From: Medicago truncatula
Lineage: Eukaryota > Streptophyta > Magnoliopsida > Fabales > Fabaceae
Reading direction: 5' to 3'
Length of the DNA: 64,000 nucleotides
Assembly (NCBI RefSeq): GCF_003473485.1
Contig: NC_053047.1
Span: 2,743,001-2,807,000, forward strand
Shown in pieces: positions 1 to 10,470 of this stretch. How positions within the stretch are numbered: the stretch's first letter is position 1; every line of letters starts with the position of its first letter. The notes below the pieces were generated by a model. The model was not told where the DNA came from. It was given only the letters and a program-made list of their open reading frames with translations, and did no database searches. The position numbers were made by a program, and so were the translations under genes.

Positions 1-937
1 GTCCGTTAACGAGACTTTTTTTAAGACCCAAGTAAATTATTGTTGGAACACTAGTGTATATTGGCAAAAACTTGGAGTATACTAGTTGTTATGTGGAGCC
101 TTTGGAATGTAAACACAAGGATGGAGAAACTAGTGTAAAGTGTGAATTGAAAATTTAATGTCCCACATTGGGTAGATCACACACTCTAGTAGTGTTTATA
201 TATGTGGGATATCACTTCCAAGGGTGTGCCCTTGGGGTACACACTTTTGTGAACGGAGTGAGCGCTTGCCAAAAATTATATATAAGACACACGCGCGCGA
301 CGCCGTCCGACGGACCGGGCTTGGGCTATAAAGAAATATATTTTTGGTGCTCAGAAAAATGAAAAATAATTTTTTATTTTTTGCTCCGAGATTCCCACAC
401 GCGGAGACCAAGTCTCACCCGTTTTCCACACGCGCAAGCTTCAGCTCCACGTTTCCGCGTCGTGGGTTACCGTTACGTGGGTCGTGGGCTAACGTTGGCG
501 GGTCGCGAACCGGGTCGGCGGAGAAAACGAGGTCAAATCCCCTCTATAAATAGAGAGCTCGGGAATGAGATTCTTTACTCCAAAACCAAGAATCGAATCC
601 TCTTCTCTGGTTTTCTCCCCTTCTCATCTCCCTCGGTTTGTGTTGACGAACCGTTCTTTTCTTCCTCCTTGTTTGGTTTCTCGAGTGGTCTGCGTACCAT
701 ATTAGAGTGGTTTTTCGAAACCATATTGAGGTGTTATTCTCGAGCGATTTCTGGCAGTGCAACCTTTAATCGTACAGAAAGAATCTGAGCTGTTTTATCC
801 TGGAGACGGCGCGGTTTCTAGTCTACCTTGCACAACTTAGGTAGTAACGCAAAACGTCTTAAAGAAAGCGACCTGGTCGTGATTCACCTCGGTAATAGTT
901 TCAAAGCTCTGTCGTAATTTTAAATCCAAAAACAACA
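1..937 (+). mobile_element. 3' end and LTR of a Ty1/copia element (truncated by window start)
   Basis: Bases 1-40 look like the end of a copia internal region, and the LTR begins at 41 with TGTTGGAACA. It carries a TATA core (CTCTATAAATAGAG, about 541-554) and ends near 937 in ACAACA. The same plan, including the identical TATA core, is seen at 45065-46505, where a clearer polypurine tract precedes the LTR. The text before 41 (AAGACCCAAGT) matches the pre-LTR text of that second copy, so this is read as a 3' LTR rather than a solo LTR. No intact copia ORF lies in this part. The 3' boundary is approximate. Confidence 0.7.
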
Positions 938-1352
938 ATTACATATAACACTTGATTATGTTAAAGTTTATTAAAAGTGATGCCTCACCTTTTTTATAAG
1001 GAAGTCATACCTCCACCTTTTTTATTTTTTTTAAGGAAGTGATGCCTCCACCTTATAAAAACCTAATGATATCAACAATAACATTAACCACTCAAACGTT
1101 TTCATCGTTCTCCCTTAGTGTGCACGTGTAAACCTCTCTATAACTCTATTATTTATTGCTCTCCTTCAAGTGAAGACATAATGCTTAAAGCTCAACATCT
1201 TCATTATTTTTCCTTTTCCGTAAAGATTATTCTCGTTGAATCTTGAAGTGCAATTGAAGAACAAACTATTATTTACTCTTTACTCCTCATATACAATATA
1301 TATACTTAGATGATCATTGATCAACATATACCAAATTGTGTTAAGATTCAGA
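938..1352 (+). promoter_or_regulatory. Upstream region of the thaumatin-like gene
   Basis: AT-rich stretch between the copia LTR and the thaumatin-like start codon. It contains a short imperfect direct repeat (GAAGTGATGCCTCCACCTT type, about 975-1060), a TATAAAA at about 1054, a G-box-like CACGTG at 1123-1128 and a TATATATA at about 1298. Which TATA is used cannot be decided from sequence. No other gene is seen. Confidence 0.4.
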
Positions 1353-2778
1353 ATGCAGCTACTAGGGTCCATAACCCATTTAATTTTCTTCATAATCTCG
1401 GCTTACATTTTCCATGGTAATTTCATATTTATAGTGTCCACTATATCTATCCATAATTCATATACATCGTGTAATTTTTTTTATTCATATACTTACAATT
1501 ATATATTAGAGGTCTACCTAAAAACATTTTTTTACGGTTGTCTGAAATACCACACCCTCATGTTACGACTACATATATCATTTATTAAATAAATGTTACA
1601 TATGTAAATTGTTACTTATAATAGTGATCGAAGAGTGTAGAGATTAACTCATTTTTATTTTTCCAATGAACTTTATTGGATTTACTATTAATAGTTAGTT
1701 GACACTATGGTTAATGTGGGTCACAATTTTACATTTAAGTGATCTTAATCGTTGATTTAAGATCAAACAGTTTAAATTACCATCGTCAGTTTCACACATT
1801 TAATTGATCTCGGATTTTGATTTAGATCGGACGATCAAGATACAATACTGTATGATGCAGTTACCATGTCTAATTCAAATCCTAGCTAGTGTGCGTAACT
1901 ATGTAGCACGATACTCAAATTAAAGGCACATCCTTTGTTTGACACCCACATACGTAGTTATATTCAATCACTTGCATGAAATTTTTGTTTTGTTGCTAAT
2001 CACTAAAACTAAATAATTTGTAGGGATTGTCGATGGACATCAAGCAACATTCTATATACACAATAAATGTCCCTTTCCAATATGGCCTGCAACAGCACCA
2101 AACACTGGTCAACCAATTATAGCAGATGGTGGATTCTACCTTCCTTCAGGCCAAACAAAGAAAATTCTAGCACCATGGTCATGGAGTGGTAGAATTTGGG
2201 CTAGAACAGGTTGCAATTTTGCTTCAAATAATTGGAAACCATCTTGTGAAACTGGGGATTGTGATGGAAGATTAGCTTGCAATGGACTCATTGGAACACC
2301 TCCAGCTACATTAGTTGAAATCACACTTCAAGGTGATAAAGGGAGACCAAATTTCTATGATGTTAGTCTTGTTGACGGTTACAACATTCCCGTGTCCGTC
2401 GTCGTCCCTAACAAGAACATAAATTCGAAGTGTAACATTCAGGGTTGTTTTAAGGATGTTAAAAGTTTGTGTCCTCGTGAGCTTGAGGTTTTGAATTCTA
2501 ATGGAGAAGTTGTGGCTTGCAAAAGTGCCTGTTTGGCTTTTGATCTTGACAATTTTTGTTGTAGGAATGATTATGGAAGTCCTAAGAAGTGTAGGCCAAA
2601 TGTTTACTCGAAAATATTTAAGGATGCTTGTCCTAATTATTTTAGCTATGCTTTTGACACTCCTACTCCACTTGTGAGTTGCGGATCCTTAGAATACATA
2701 ATCACATTTTGTCCTCAAGGATGGGGTGGTGCTGCTGATGTGTCGACAATTCAGATTGACGGTGTATCTGATGTTTGA
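1353..2778 (+). CDS. Thaumatin-like protein (PR-5 family), two exons
   Basis: Two exons, 1353-1416 and 2024-2778, joined across a GT..AG intron (donor GTAATT at 1417, acceptor TTTGTAG ending 2023), give 272 residues. Residues 1-22 are a hydrophobic signal peptide (MQLLGSITHLIFF...), so the product is probably secreted to the apoplast or vacuole. The mature part has the family layout: NKCPFPIWPA near its start, a TGDCDG/LACNG segment, then PATLVEITL and YDVSLVDGYN. I count 16 cysteines, the number that forms eight disulphides in the family. Members are pathogenesis-related proteins, some antifungal or glucan-binding; the substrate here is unknown. The usual family end (ITFCP) is followed by an extra 17-residue tail (QGWGG...DGVSDV), and this tail region is duplicated downstream. 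The start was chosen at 1353, not the upstream in-frame ATG at 1317, because it opens the signal peptide. Confidence 0.9.
1553..1637. mobile_element. Short MITE-like inverted repeat inside the thaumatin-like intron
   Basis: CACCCTCATGTTACGACTAC at the left and GTGATCGAAGAGTG at the right are inverted and bracket about 85 bp. The ends resemble those of the better preserved MITE at 10201-10358 (CACCCTCCGG..CCGGAAGGTG). No clean target duplication is seen, so this is tentative. Confidence 0.4.
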
Positions 2779-2894
2779 CATGTGTTAGTGTATGATACAG
2801 TCACATATTATTACATTCAATTATTTTATTTTTTAAATTTTATTAGTGTCGACTTGTCAGTGTTATGACACGTGTCTGTCTCAGTGTGAAGTGT

Positions 2895-3150
2895 TTACCA
2901 CATTTGTCCTTATGGATGGGGTGGTGCTGCTGGTGCGCCAACAGTTGAGGTTGACGACATGTCTGATGTCTTGCGCGTGTTAGTGTTTGATATTGTCATA
3001 TGTGGTTACATATTAGCATATGTGATTACATTCATTTATTTTATTTTCTCAAATTATTATTGGTATTTACATATCAATGTCATGTCACGTGTCTTGCTTT
3101 ATGTTGGTGTTTCATAGGCGGAACATTTGATATTTAATAAGTGGTTTGTG
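2895..3150 (+). repeat. Duplicated 3' end of the thaumatin-like gene (copy 2)
   Basis: This stretch repeats the last coding bases and 3' flank of the thaumatin-like gene (about 2700-2870): TTTGTCCT..GGATGGGGTGGTGCTGCT, then GAGGTTGACG..TGTCTGATGT and the same AT-rich tail. It carries no usable start and reads as a gene scrap, left by a tandem duplication or by loss of a neighbouring paralogue. A third copy lies at 10107-10470. Bases 3151-3308 between here and the LINE hold nothing recognisable. Confidence 0.8.
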
Positions 3151-3308
3151 ATTTGATTCGTAACAATAATTTGAAAGAGTACGTAATAGTTATACTTGAG
3201 AGATACTCAGAAGGTGAGCAAAGATATGTTGAGTTTTTTACAACGTGTTATCACCAACCATGATATTTAAACACCCAAATTTTTTATTGATTAATTTAAC
3301 ATATTATT

Positions 3309-4601
3309 TTATCTCTATCTTTTATTTTTTGAACAAACAAAAATGATATATATTATAAACAAGGTGAATTTACCTTGCACAAGACATGCAAAAGGTAAAC
3401 CAACCAATAATATTTACATCAGCAAAGTGTTGTCTATAAGAAAGCCCCAGAAAAAATCAAAACAAATTACGCCCGAAATCCCATATAAGAAAGTGGGTGT
3501 TTCCACCTGTCATGATAACTATAGCTAAAAGTTGTCTCTGAAGATTTCAGCCACAAGAAAGAATCCAATTTAACTTTTTTAGCTAGAATAGAAGAATCGC
3601 TAGCCGTAGTTTGGAAGACAAAGTTGTTTCTTTCCTTCCCTTTAGACAAAACAGAAGCAAACCAAATTATTCGCATGAATGAGTGAGCGACTCTAGGAAA
3701 TCCTGCCATATCAGTAAATTGAATTAAATGATATCTAATGTCACCTGAACGAACCGAAGAGATACCTAGCCAATGTAACACATGAGCCAAAGCGAGCTGA
3801 ATATGTCACAACCAAGAAATAAATGAGTTGCGATTTCTTGTTCACCACAACCAGACACATAAGCCGAGTCAAGTAATGAAAGCACACGCCGCCGCACCAA
3901 ATTGTCACGAGTAGGAAGTCTATTATGGAGAAGACGCCACACGAACAAATACACCTTTGAAGGAATCTGCTTATGCCAGATGTCATCTACAAGAGTCCTA
4001 TCAACAGAGTTCCCATTGTTGGTAAGGAAGCGGTAAGCTTCCTGCATCGTGTAACCATGAGTAAGATCCAACAACTATCTCCAAGTGTCATGAGCAATAT
4101 CCTGCAAAACAACGTTATGAAGTAACGCGGAACACTCCCTTACACTATCCTCCTCCCAAGCCAGTAACCTACCACACTACTCCCACCCCTACCACCAACC
4201 ACCCACCCTAATCTCCACATCACCTCTACTGAACACTCCGTATTGACAACCATATCAAAAAGGCAGAGAAATTTAATCCACAAAGGGATGTCCCCAACCC
4301 AATTATCATGCCAAAATAAAGTATTCCTACCATCACCAACTACCCTACGAATGTTCTCATCAAACCACCTCCCAACACCCTCACCTAACCCCTCACGAAT
4401 CCGACATATCGACTGCCGCCACGAAGAAACATGGCGACCCCCTTCCTGCATCCGCCCCCATCCTCTCCATACCGAGCTTTAAGAACTCGATACCACAATC
4501 CCTCCTTATCGTTCAACATCCTCCAACACCACTTGTCTAACAAAACAAGATTAAAAGCTCCCACTCGCCTAACCTCAACCCTCCATCCTCCTTATCTCTA
4601 T
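3309..4601 (-). mobile_element. 5'-truncated LINE (L1 type) with target-site duplication
   Basis: Minus-strand frames encode the C-terminal part of a plant L1 ORF2. About 4140-4451 carries the GDGRNTLFWHDNWVG motif and 3766-4074 the zf-RVT-like region (DIWHKQIPSKVYLFVWRLL, NRLPTRDNL). The very C-terminal part is at 3467-3790. The pieces lie in different frames, so the ORF is dead. A T-rich run at about 3319-3330 is the poly(A) end on the minus strand. The insertion is bracketed by TTATCTCTAT at 3309-3318 and 4592-4601. The related LINE at 36740-39740 supports the identification. Confidence 0.88.
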
Positions 4602-5168
4602 GTATGTCTCTCTTTATATCATATCATCAATCTATCACATCTATCGTATCATTATATTTTTCTCTTCATCTCAAGGTGTATACACCCCAATGAAGTGCAT
4701 ACAAAACATTTTTGTAAAACTATTTTGTTCATATATTTAACAAATTAATGCCTAAACTAAAATTAGAGATGGTAGTTACACATATAACAAATACTTCCCT
4801 AAAAAAAAGAAAAACTAAATAAATCCAAATCATGGAAAAAATATTGAATTGAGGCTAATCAAGAGAGAAATGATATTTGTACAACCATTTTATAATAATT
4901 TTCTATTTCATATTCACATTATCTTCTTATTTTCTTTCATCATTTTTCTTTCTCTATTATTTTCGACCAATAAGAAGGAAGAGACCGACAAACCTATACT
5001 TCTATTTTCTATTTTCATTTGTATATTTCTGTTTCTATTTTCTTCCCCTGTGAGAGACCGAAATCCCTCTATTTCACAAAATGAAGCATCCTCTACCAGG
5101 CACCAGCGGCATACGAACCCTAATTCCCTTCTCATTCAACTCTCAAACCCGACCCGCAAACACCCTCT
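4602..5168 (+). promoter_or_regulatory. SPT16 upstream region with telo-box and one-sided MITE-like segment
   Basis: Non-coding DNA between the LINE and the SPT16 leader. About 4868-4990 (AATGATATTTGTACAACCA ... GACCAATAAGAAGG) resembles one side of the MITE at 44699-44890. AACCCTAA at 5116-5123 is a telo-box, common upstream of plant housekeeping and chromatin genes. Nothing else is recognised. Confidence 0.45.
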
Positions 5169-6484
5169 ACTATATACACCCCCATTCTCGCCAAATTATG
5201 TTACAACTTTTCCCAATTCTAAAACCGTTTCCTCAACCTCCATCGTTACTCGCTCACAGGTAATTTTTTTCATTTTTTTTTTAATTTTTATCTTAATTTT
5301 TTTATTTTTTACGCCGTTCTGGAAATTTTGTATGTATATTGCTGTTACGTAACTTTAATCGACGATGCGATGCTGTTGAATTCGTGGAAGCGTGTGTTTT
5401 GTTGGAAAACGGTGTCGTTTTGGTGTGTCATTTCGCATCTTGAAACATTGAAAACTCTAGATTTTGTGAAAGTAATTTTTTAGGAGTAAATGGGCAATTA
5501 CCTTCGAAATTGTAATTTTCGTCAAATTATCGTAACAGAAGAATTTGACTTTGACGGAAAGTTAAATTGATTAACTTTGTGCAATTTCAGGGGTAATTGA
5601 GTTTTGTTAATTTAGGGAAGTAATTGACTGAAACTTACAATTTTGGAGGTAATTGTCTATTTACTTAAATTTTTAGGGTTAAAATGTTTTCAGTAACTTT
5701 AGTGGATTAAAATTTACATGTATTGTTCTTGTTTTTCTGAATCTCGTGGAAATTTGTACCAAGTTTCTTTTTTATGAACCTTTTCTTAAATTGAAAAAGA
5801 GTCTGGATCCATTGACACCAGTTGTAATTAAATTGATTTACACCTGGTGTCAACAGATCCCGCCTCATTGAAAAATGATTGAATTTCTGTATCGAATTTG
5901 TGAATTTAGGTAGAGTTGTTGTAATCAGGGTGCTCTTTGAGGTTGCGTTGTTATGCAATAAGTTTTTGAGGCTTCCAGAGTGTATCTTGTGGAAACTGAT
6001 ATAATTTTTTTTAGGTTACTTGGTTATAACTTTAAGATTTCCAAATACTCTTTTGCTGAAAGGTGTTATTTGGTAGAACCATTCACCATAGTAATGCATA
6101 CAAATATTTGAGGAGTTTTCTGCCGGTCTCTTAAGTTCCATCTGTAGTGTTGTGACAGTGTGTATTTGTCCATTTTTGCGTGCTCTTTATATTTATATAG
6201 TGAAATTTTTCTTTGCTTAATTTTGTGGCTCAAATGTCGGGTTAGGAATGCACAAATTTAAACAATAACTCAATTAATGTCAATACTTGATTGATAAGCC
6301 AAACATAAACACATGTTAAGTATGTGAATAGATTTTAATCCTTTGTGTACTGGAACATCATATTGTTATCCTTTATTCATCAAATATCCGCTGCTCCTGA
6401 AGGAAGATACAGAGGAGTTTGCATCTGTAATTGTTCTTCTAGTTTCTAATCCATGTATCTTTTCATTTGTTCTTTTTTCTCCAG
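5169..6484 (+). promoter_or_regulatory. SPT16 core promoter, leader exon and 5'-UTR intron
   Basis: A TATA-like TATATACA at about 5171-5178 lies 80-90 bp before a splice donor (CACAG|GTAATT; intron begins 5260). A strong acceptor, a pyrimidine run then CTCCAG, ends at 6484, 12 bases before the SPT16 ATG. This predicts a short leader exon (about 5200-5259) and a 1225-bp 5'-UTR intron, an arrangement I recall for plant SPT16 genes. An ATG at 5198 opens a frame that, once spliced, overlaps the main start out of frame; whether it lies in the mRNA depends on the real start site. The intron body is T-rich and shows no gene. Confidence 0.6.
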
Positions 6485-6496
6485 AAAAAGTAGACC

Positions 6497-9400
6497 ATGG
6501 CAGACCATCGAAATGGAAAAGCTAGTGCAGCTGGGTCGGCCTATGCTATTGATCTGAATACATTTCAAACCAGACTGAAGACGTTGTATAAACATTGGGA
6601 TGAAAGCAGGACAGATCTCTGGGGCTCTTCTGATGCAATTGCTGTTGCATGTCCTCCACCTTCAAAAAATACAAGATACCTGAAATCTACTGCTCTATTC
6701 TTGTGGCTGCTTGGATTTGAGTTCCCAGAAACAATTATGGTCTTCACAAAGGTGCAGACCCATATCTTGTGCAGCCAAAAGAAGGCATCTATTCTTGAAT
6801 CTGTCAAAAAGCCTGCCAAAGAGTCGGTTGGTGTGGAGATTGTATTGCATGTCAAGCCTAAAATTGACGATGGAGCTTCTCTTATGGATGCTATAATCCG
6901 TGCCATTCGTACTCAGTCAAAGTCTTCTGGCCATGATTCTTCCACTGTTGGACACATAGCTAGAGAGGAACCTGAAGGAAAATTGCTTGATTTATGGGCT
7001 GAAAAATTAAAAAGTTCAAAATTTAATCTAAGTGACGTGGCAAATGGGTTTTCTGCATTGTTTGCTGCAAAAAGTAATGAAGAGATTACATCCATTAAGA
7101 GAGCCGCATACCTCACAACCAATGTGATGAAGAACTTCGTAGTTTCAAAGCTTGAGAATGTAATTGATGAAGAGAAGAAAATTTTAAATTCTACATTGAT
7201 GAAGGAGACTGAGAAAGTCATACTGGAACCTTCAAAAGTCAACTGTAAACTGAAGGCAGATAATGTTGACATTTGTTACTCTCCAATTTTTCAGAGTGGA
7301 GGGAAGTTTGATCTTAGGCCTATTACTGGCAGCAACGACGAGGCACTCTACTATGAGACTGCCAGTGTGATTATATGTGCTCTTGGAGCCCGGTACAAGA
7401 GCTACTGCTCAAATATAGCTAGAACTTTCGTGATTGATGCAGAACCTATTCAAAGTAAGGCTTATGAGGTTCTTCTCAAAGCCCATGAGGCCGTTATTGG
7501 TTCTTTAAAGCCTGGAAACAAATTGGCTGCTGCATATCTTGCTGCAGTTTCTGTTGTGGAAAAGGAGGCCCCTGAAATGGTTTCTTGCTTGACAAAGTCT
7601 GCTGGGGCAGGCATTGGTATTGAGTTTCGAGAGTCTGGTTTGAATATTAATGCTAAGAATGATCAGATAGTTAAAGAAGGCATGGCATTCAATGTGTCGC
7701 TTGGATTTCAGAATTTGCAGTGTGAGAACAGTAAGTCTAAGAACAAGGTCTTTGCACTCTTGCTTGCTGATACAGTCATCATCAACAAAGACAAGACAGA
7801 TGTGGTGACTTCGTTGAGCTCCAAAGCTTTAAAAGATGTGGCTTATTCTTTCAATGAGGACGGGGAAGAGGAAAAACCTAAATCAATGGTTGATCACAGT
7901 GGTACAGAGCACTTGGTGTCTAAGACAACTCTAAGGTCAGACAATCATGAGATTTCAAAAGAGGAACTCCGGAGACAGCATCAGGCAGAACTTGCTCGTC
8001 AGAAAAACGAAGAAACTGCTAGGCGACTTGCTGGTGGTGGTAATGGAACAGGAGTCAACCGTTTCTCTTCCAGGTCTTCTGCAGAATTGGTTGCCTACAA
8101 GAACATTTACGACCTTCCCTCTCCTAGGGAGATGATGATTCAGATTGATCAAAAGAATGAAGCAGTTCTCTTGCCAATTAACGGAAGTATGGTTCCTTTC
8201 CATGTGGCTTTCATTCGAACTGTTTCTAGCCAGCAGGACACCAATCACAATTGCTATGTAAGAATTATTTTTAATGTTCCTGGGACCCCTTCCAGTTCTC
8301 ACGATCCAAACTTATTGAAGTTCCAAGGATCTATATATTTGAAGGAAGCTTCATTCCGCTCCAAGGATTCACGGCACATAAGTGAGGTTGTGCGATCAAT
8401 CAAAACATTCAGGCAACAAGTTGTAGCGAGGGAGTCTGAGAGAGCTGAGAGAGCTACTTTGGTTACCCAGGAGAAACTGCAGCTTGCCAACAACATATTT
8501 AAGCCGATAAGATTGCATGACCTTTGGATCCGCCCTGCTTTAGGTGGACGTGGAAGGAAGATACCGGGCACTCTTGAGACTCATGTGAATGGGTTTCGAT
8601 ATTCTACCACCAGATCTGATGAGCGTGTTGATGTAATGTTTGCCAATATTAAACATGCATTCTTCCAGCCAGCAGAAAATGAAATGATTACTCTCCTGCA
8701 CTTTCATCTGCACAACCATATTATGGTAGGAAATAAAAAGACCAAGGATGTTCAGTTTTATGTTGAGGTAATGGACATGGTCCAGAATGTTGGAGGCGGG
8801 AAGAGATCAGCTTATGATCCTGATGAGCTTGAAGAAGAACAAAGAGAAAGAGAGAGGAAGAACAAGATTAATGTAGAATTTCAAAGCTTTGTGAATCGGG
8901 TAAATGATCTTTGGGGACAACCACAATTTAATGGCCTTGACTTGGAGTTTGATCAACCTCTTAGAGAACTTGGCTTCCCTGGGGTACCTCATAAATCTTC
9001 GGTATTTATTGTACCTACTTCAGCTTGCATTGTTGAACTGATAGAGACTCCTTTTCTTGTTGTCACTCTAAGTGAGATTGAGATTGTGAATCTGGAGAGG
9101 GTTGGACTTGGGCAGAAGAACTTTGACATGACAATTGTATTTAAGGACTTCAAGCGGAATTTCTTCAGGATTGATTCTATCCCTTCTACATCAATTGATG
9201 GCATCAAGGAGTGGCTTGACACAACAGACATCAAATATTATGAAAGCAGGCTGAATCTGAACTGGCGTCAGATCCTGAAGACAATCACAGATGACCCTCA
9301 AAGCTTCATTGAAGGTGGTGGCTGGGAGTTTCTGAATTTAGAAGCTGCTGATTCAGAATCTGAGGGCTCAGAGGAATCTGATAAAGGTTACGAACCTTCA

Positions 9401-9673
9401 GATATTGAACCTGAATCAGACTCTGAAGAGGAGGATTCTGAGAGTGCATCACTTGTTGAGTCCGAGGAAGAGGAAGACTCTGAGGAGGATTCGGAGGAAG
9501 AACAGGGAAAGACATGGGAAGAACTGGAGAGGGATGCAAGCAATGCAGATAGGGAGAAAGGGAACGAGTCTGACAGTGAGGAAGATAGGAAAAGAAGGAA
9601 GGCTAAAGCGGCCTTTGGTAAGCCACGAGGCAATCTAAGCAGTAGCATGCCGAAGCGGCCCAAGTTAAGATAG
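6497..9673 (+). CDS. SPT16: FACT complex subunit SPT16 (histone chaperone)
   Basis: Single 1058-codon frame, close to the size of plant SPT16. The protein pairs with SSRP1 in the FACT complex, which loosens and rebuilds nucleosomes by holding H2A-H2B during transcription and replication in the nucleus. Visible domains in order: N-terminal lobe (about 15-175), a peptidase M24-like fold that is not an active protease in this family (about 195-430), a charged linker with a coiled stretch (EELRRQHQAELARQKNEE), the SPT16 middle domain (about 540-690), an Rtt106-like PH domain (about 815-905) and an acidic Ser/Glu/Asp tail from about 950, ending in basic NLS-like residues (PKRPKLR). The start follows a 5'-UTR intron. 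The CDS itself has no intron and no defects, and is clearly a functional single-copy type gene. Confidence 0.97.
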   Translation: MADHRNGKASAAGSAYAIDLNTFQTRLKTLYKHWDESRTDLWGSSDAIAVACPPPSKNTRYLKSTALFLWLLGFEFPETIMVFTKVQTHILCSQKKASILESVKKPAKESVGVEIVLHVKPKIDDGASLMDAIIRAIRTQSKSSGHDSSTVGHIAREEPEGKLLDLWAEKLKSSKFNLSDVANGFSALFAAKSNEEITSIKRAAYLTTNVMKNFVVSKLENVIDEEKKILNSTLMKETEKVILEPSKVNCKLKADNVDICYSPIFQSGGKFDLRPITGSNDEALYYETASVIICALGARYKSYCSNIARTFVIDAEPIQSKAYEVLLKAHEAVIGSLKPGNKLAAAYLAAVSVVEKEAPEMVSCLTKSAGAGIGIEFRESGLNINAKNDQIVKEGMAFNVSLGFQNLQCENSKSKNKVFALLLADTVIINKDKTDVVTSLSSKALKDVAYSFNEDGEEEKPKSMVDHSGTEHLVSKTTLRSDNHEISKEELRRQHQAELARQKNEETARRLAGGGNGTGVNRFSSRSSAELVAYKNIYDLPSPREMMIQIDQKNEAVLLPINGSMVPFHVAFIRTVSSQQDTNHNCYVRIIFNVPGTPSSSHDPNLLKFQGSIYLKEASFRSKDSRHISEVVRSIKTFRQQVVARESERAERATLVTQEKLQLANNIFKPIRLHDLWIRPALGGRGRKIPGTLETHVNGFRYSTTRSDERVDVMFANIKHAFFQPAENEMITLLHFHLHNHIMVGNKKTKDVQFYVEVMDMVQNVGGGKRSAYDPDELEEEQRERERKNKINVEFQSFVNRVNDLWGQPQFNGLDLEFDQPLRELGFPGVPHKSSVFIVPTSACIVELIETPFLVVTLSEIEIVNLERVGLGQKNFDMTIVFKDFKRNFFRIDSIPSTSIDGIKEWLDTTDIKYYESRLNLNWRQILKTITDDPQSFIEGGGWEFLNLEAADSESEGSEESDKGYEPSDIEPESDSEEEDSESASLVESEEEEDSEEDSEEEQGKTWEELERDASNADREKGNESDSEEDRKRRKAKAAFGKPRGNLSSSMPKRPKLR

Positions 9674-10106
9674 ATTATCGTTTTTGTTGTTCAAGTATCG
9701 TACTTTGGGTTGTCACTGCCAGTTGCTGCTTCTATGTCTGGACAAGTTATCTTATGATTGTAACTTATGTTCTCCATCACTTAATATAGTACTCGACATG
9801 AATCCTTGTTCCTTGGTTCCAATGCATGTCCTTTAGGTGGTTATAATCTCTTTTAAGAACTGCCACTATTTTTATTTATATCATGCTATTTGATCTCTCT
9901 GGCCAGGTGCTGTATGTTTATATTTTCTTTCCTTTCTCCCTGTTGGCTGTGTTTTCCTGACCCACAAAATAGTAGAAGGATGAATATTGCAGGGTAAAAC
10001 ATAATGTCGGATAATTTCTGTAGAGCTCCTTATTATTTTACTGAAGTTTTAATGATTTCTAAATTTTTTAATCATGTTTTTTGTTTATAAAATGTTTAGG
10101 ATATAT
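9674..10106 (+). other. SPT16 3' flank
   Basis: Contains the SPT16 3' UTR and downstream spacer. AATATA-like poly(A) signals occur around 9783, but the cleavage site cannot be fixed. No gene is seen. Confidence 0.5.
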
Positions 10107-10470
10107 ATGATCACATTTTGTCCTTAGGGATTGCTGGTGCGCCAACTGTTGGTTGAGGTTGATAGCGTGTACATATGTTATTGTCTGATACTGTTATACA
10201 CCCTCCGGTTACCATCAGAAGCAAAATTTTACATTTTAGATTCATTTATTTAATGATGTATATGAACTTTATTATAGACCACATGCATCATTTAATAAAT
10301 GAATCTAAAATATTGATCTAAAATGCTGATTTTTGTTTATAGTAGTGACCGGAAGGTGTATGATTATATTTATTTATTTTATTTTATTTTCTCAAATTAT
10401 TATTGGTATATGTATCAATGTTATGCCATGCGTCTTGCTTTGTGTTGGTGTTTCCTAGGTGTTGCAACAT
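10107..10470 (+). repeat. Third copy of the thaumatin-like gene tail
   Basis: ATCACATTTTGTCCTTAGGG, then GCTGGTGCGCCAAC and GAGGTTGA, then an AT-rich flank ending CTTGCTTTGTGTTGGTGTTTC. All parallel 2895-3120 and the end of the thaumatin-like gene at 2700-2870. It is split by a MITE at 10201-10358. No open frame remains. It implies that a second thaumatin-like copy once stood on the far side of SPT16, or that a segment was moved. Confidence 0.75.
10201..10358. mobile_element. Tc1/mariner-like (Stowaway-type) MITE
   Basis: About 158 bp with inverted ends (CACCCTCCGGTTACCA at left, GTGACCGGAAGGTG at right), inner inverted arms around TTTAGATTCATTTATT, and a TA duplication at 10199-10200 and 10359-10360. 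It has no coding capacity. It lies inside the thaumatin-tail scrap. Confidence 0.8.

Noticed and set aside
381-788. 135-codon frame in the copia LTR
   Set aside because: It lies across the TATA/leader of the LTR, has no recognisable domain, and no counterpart frame is kept in the related LTR at 45065.
36-942. ATTAT (36-40) and ATTAC (938-942) as a target duplication making 41-937 a solo LTR
   Set aside because: The bases before 41 resemble the internal end of the copia element that also precedes the LTR at 45065, so the near match is probably chance.
9388-9663. Ser-rich antisense frame opposite the SPT16 tail
   Set aside because: It is the mirror of the Glu/Asp/Ser codons of the acidic tail; low-complexity shadow.
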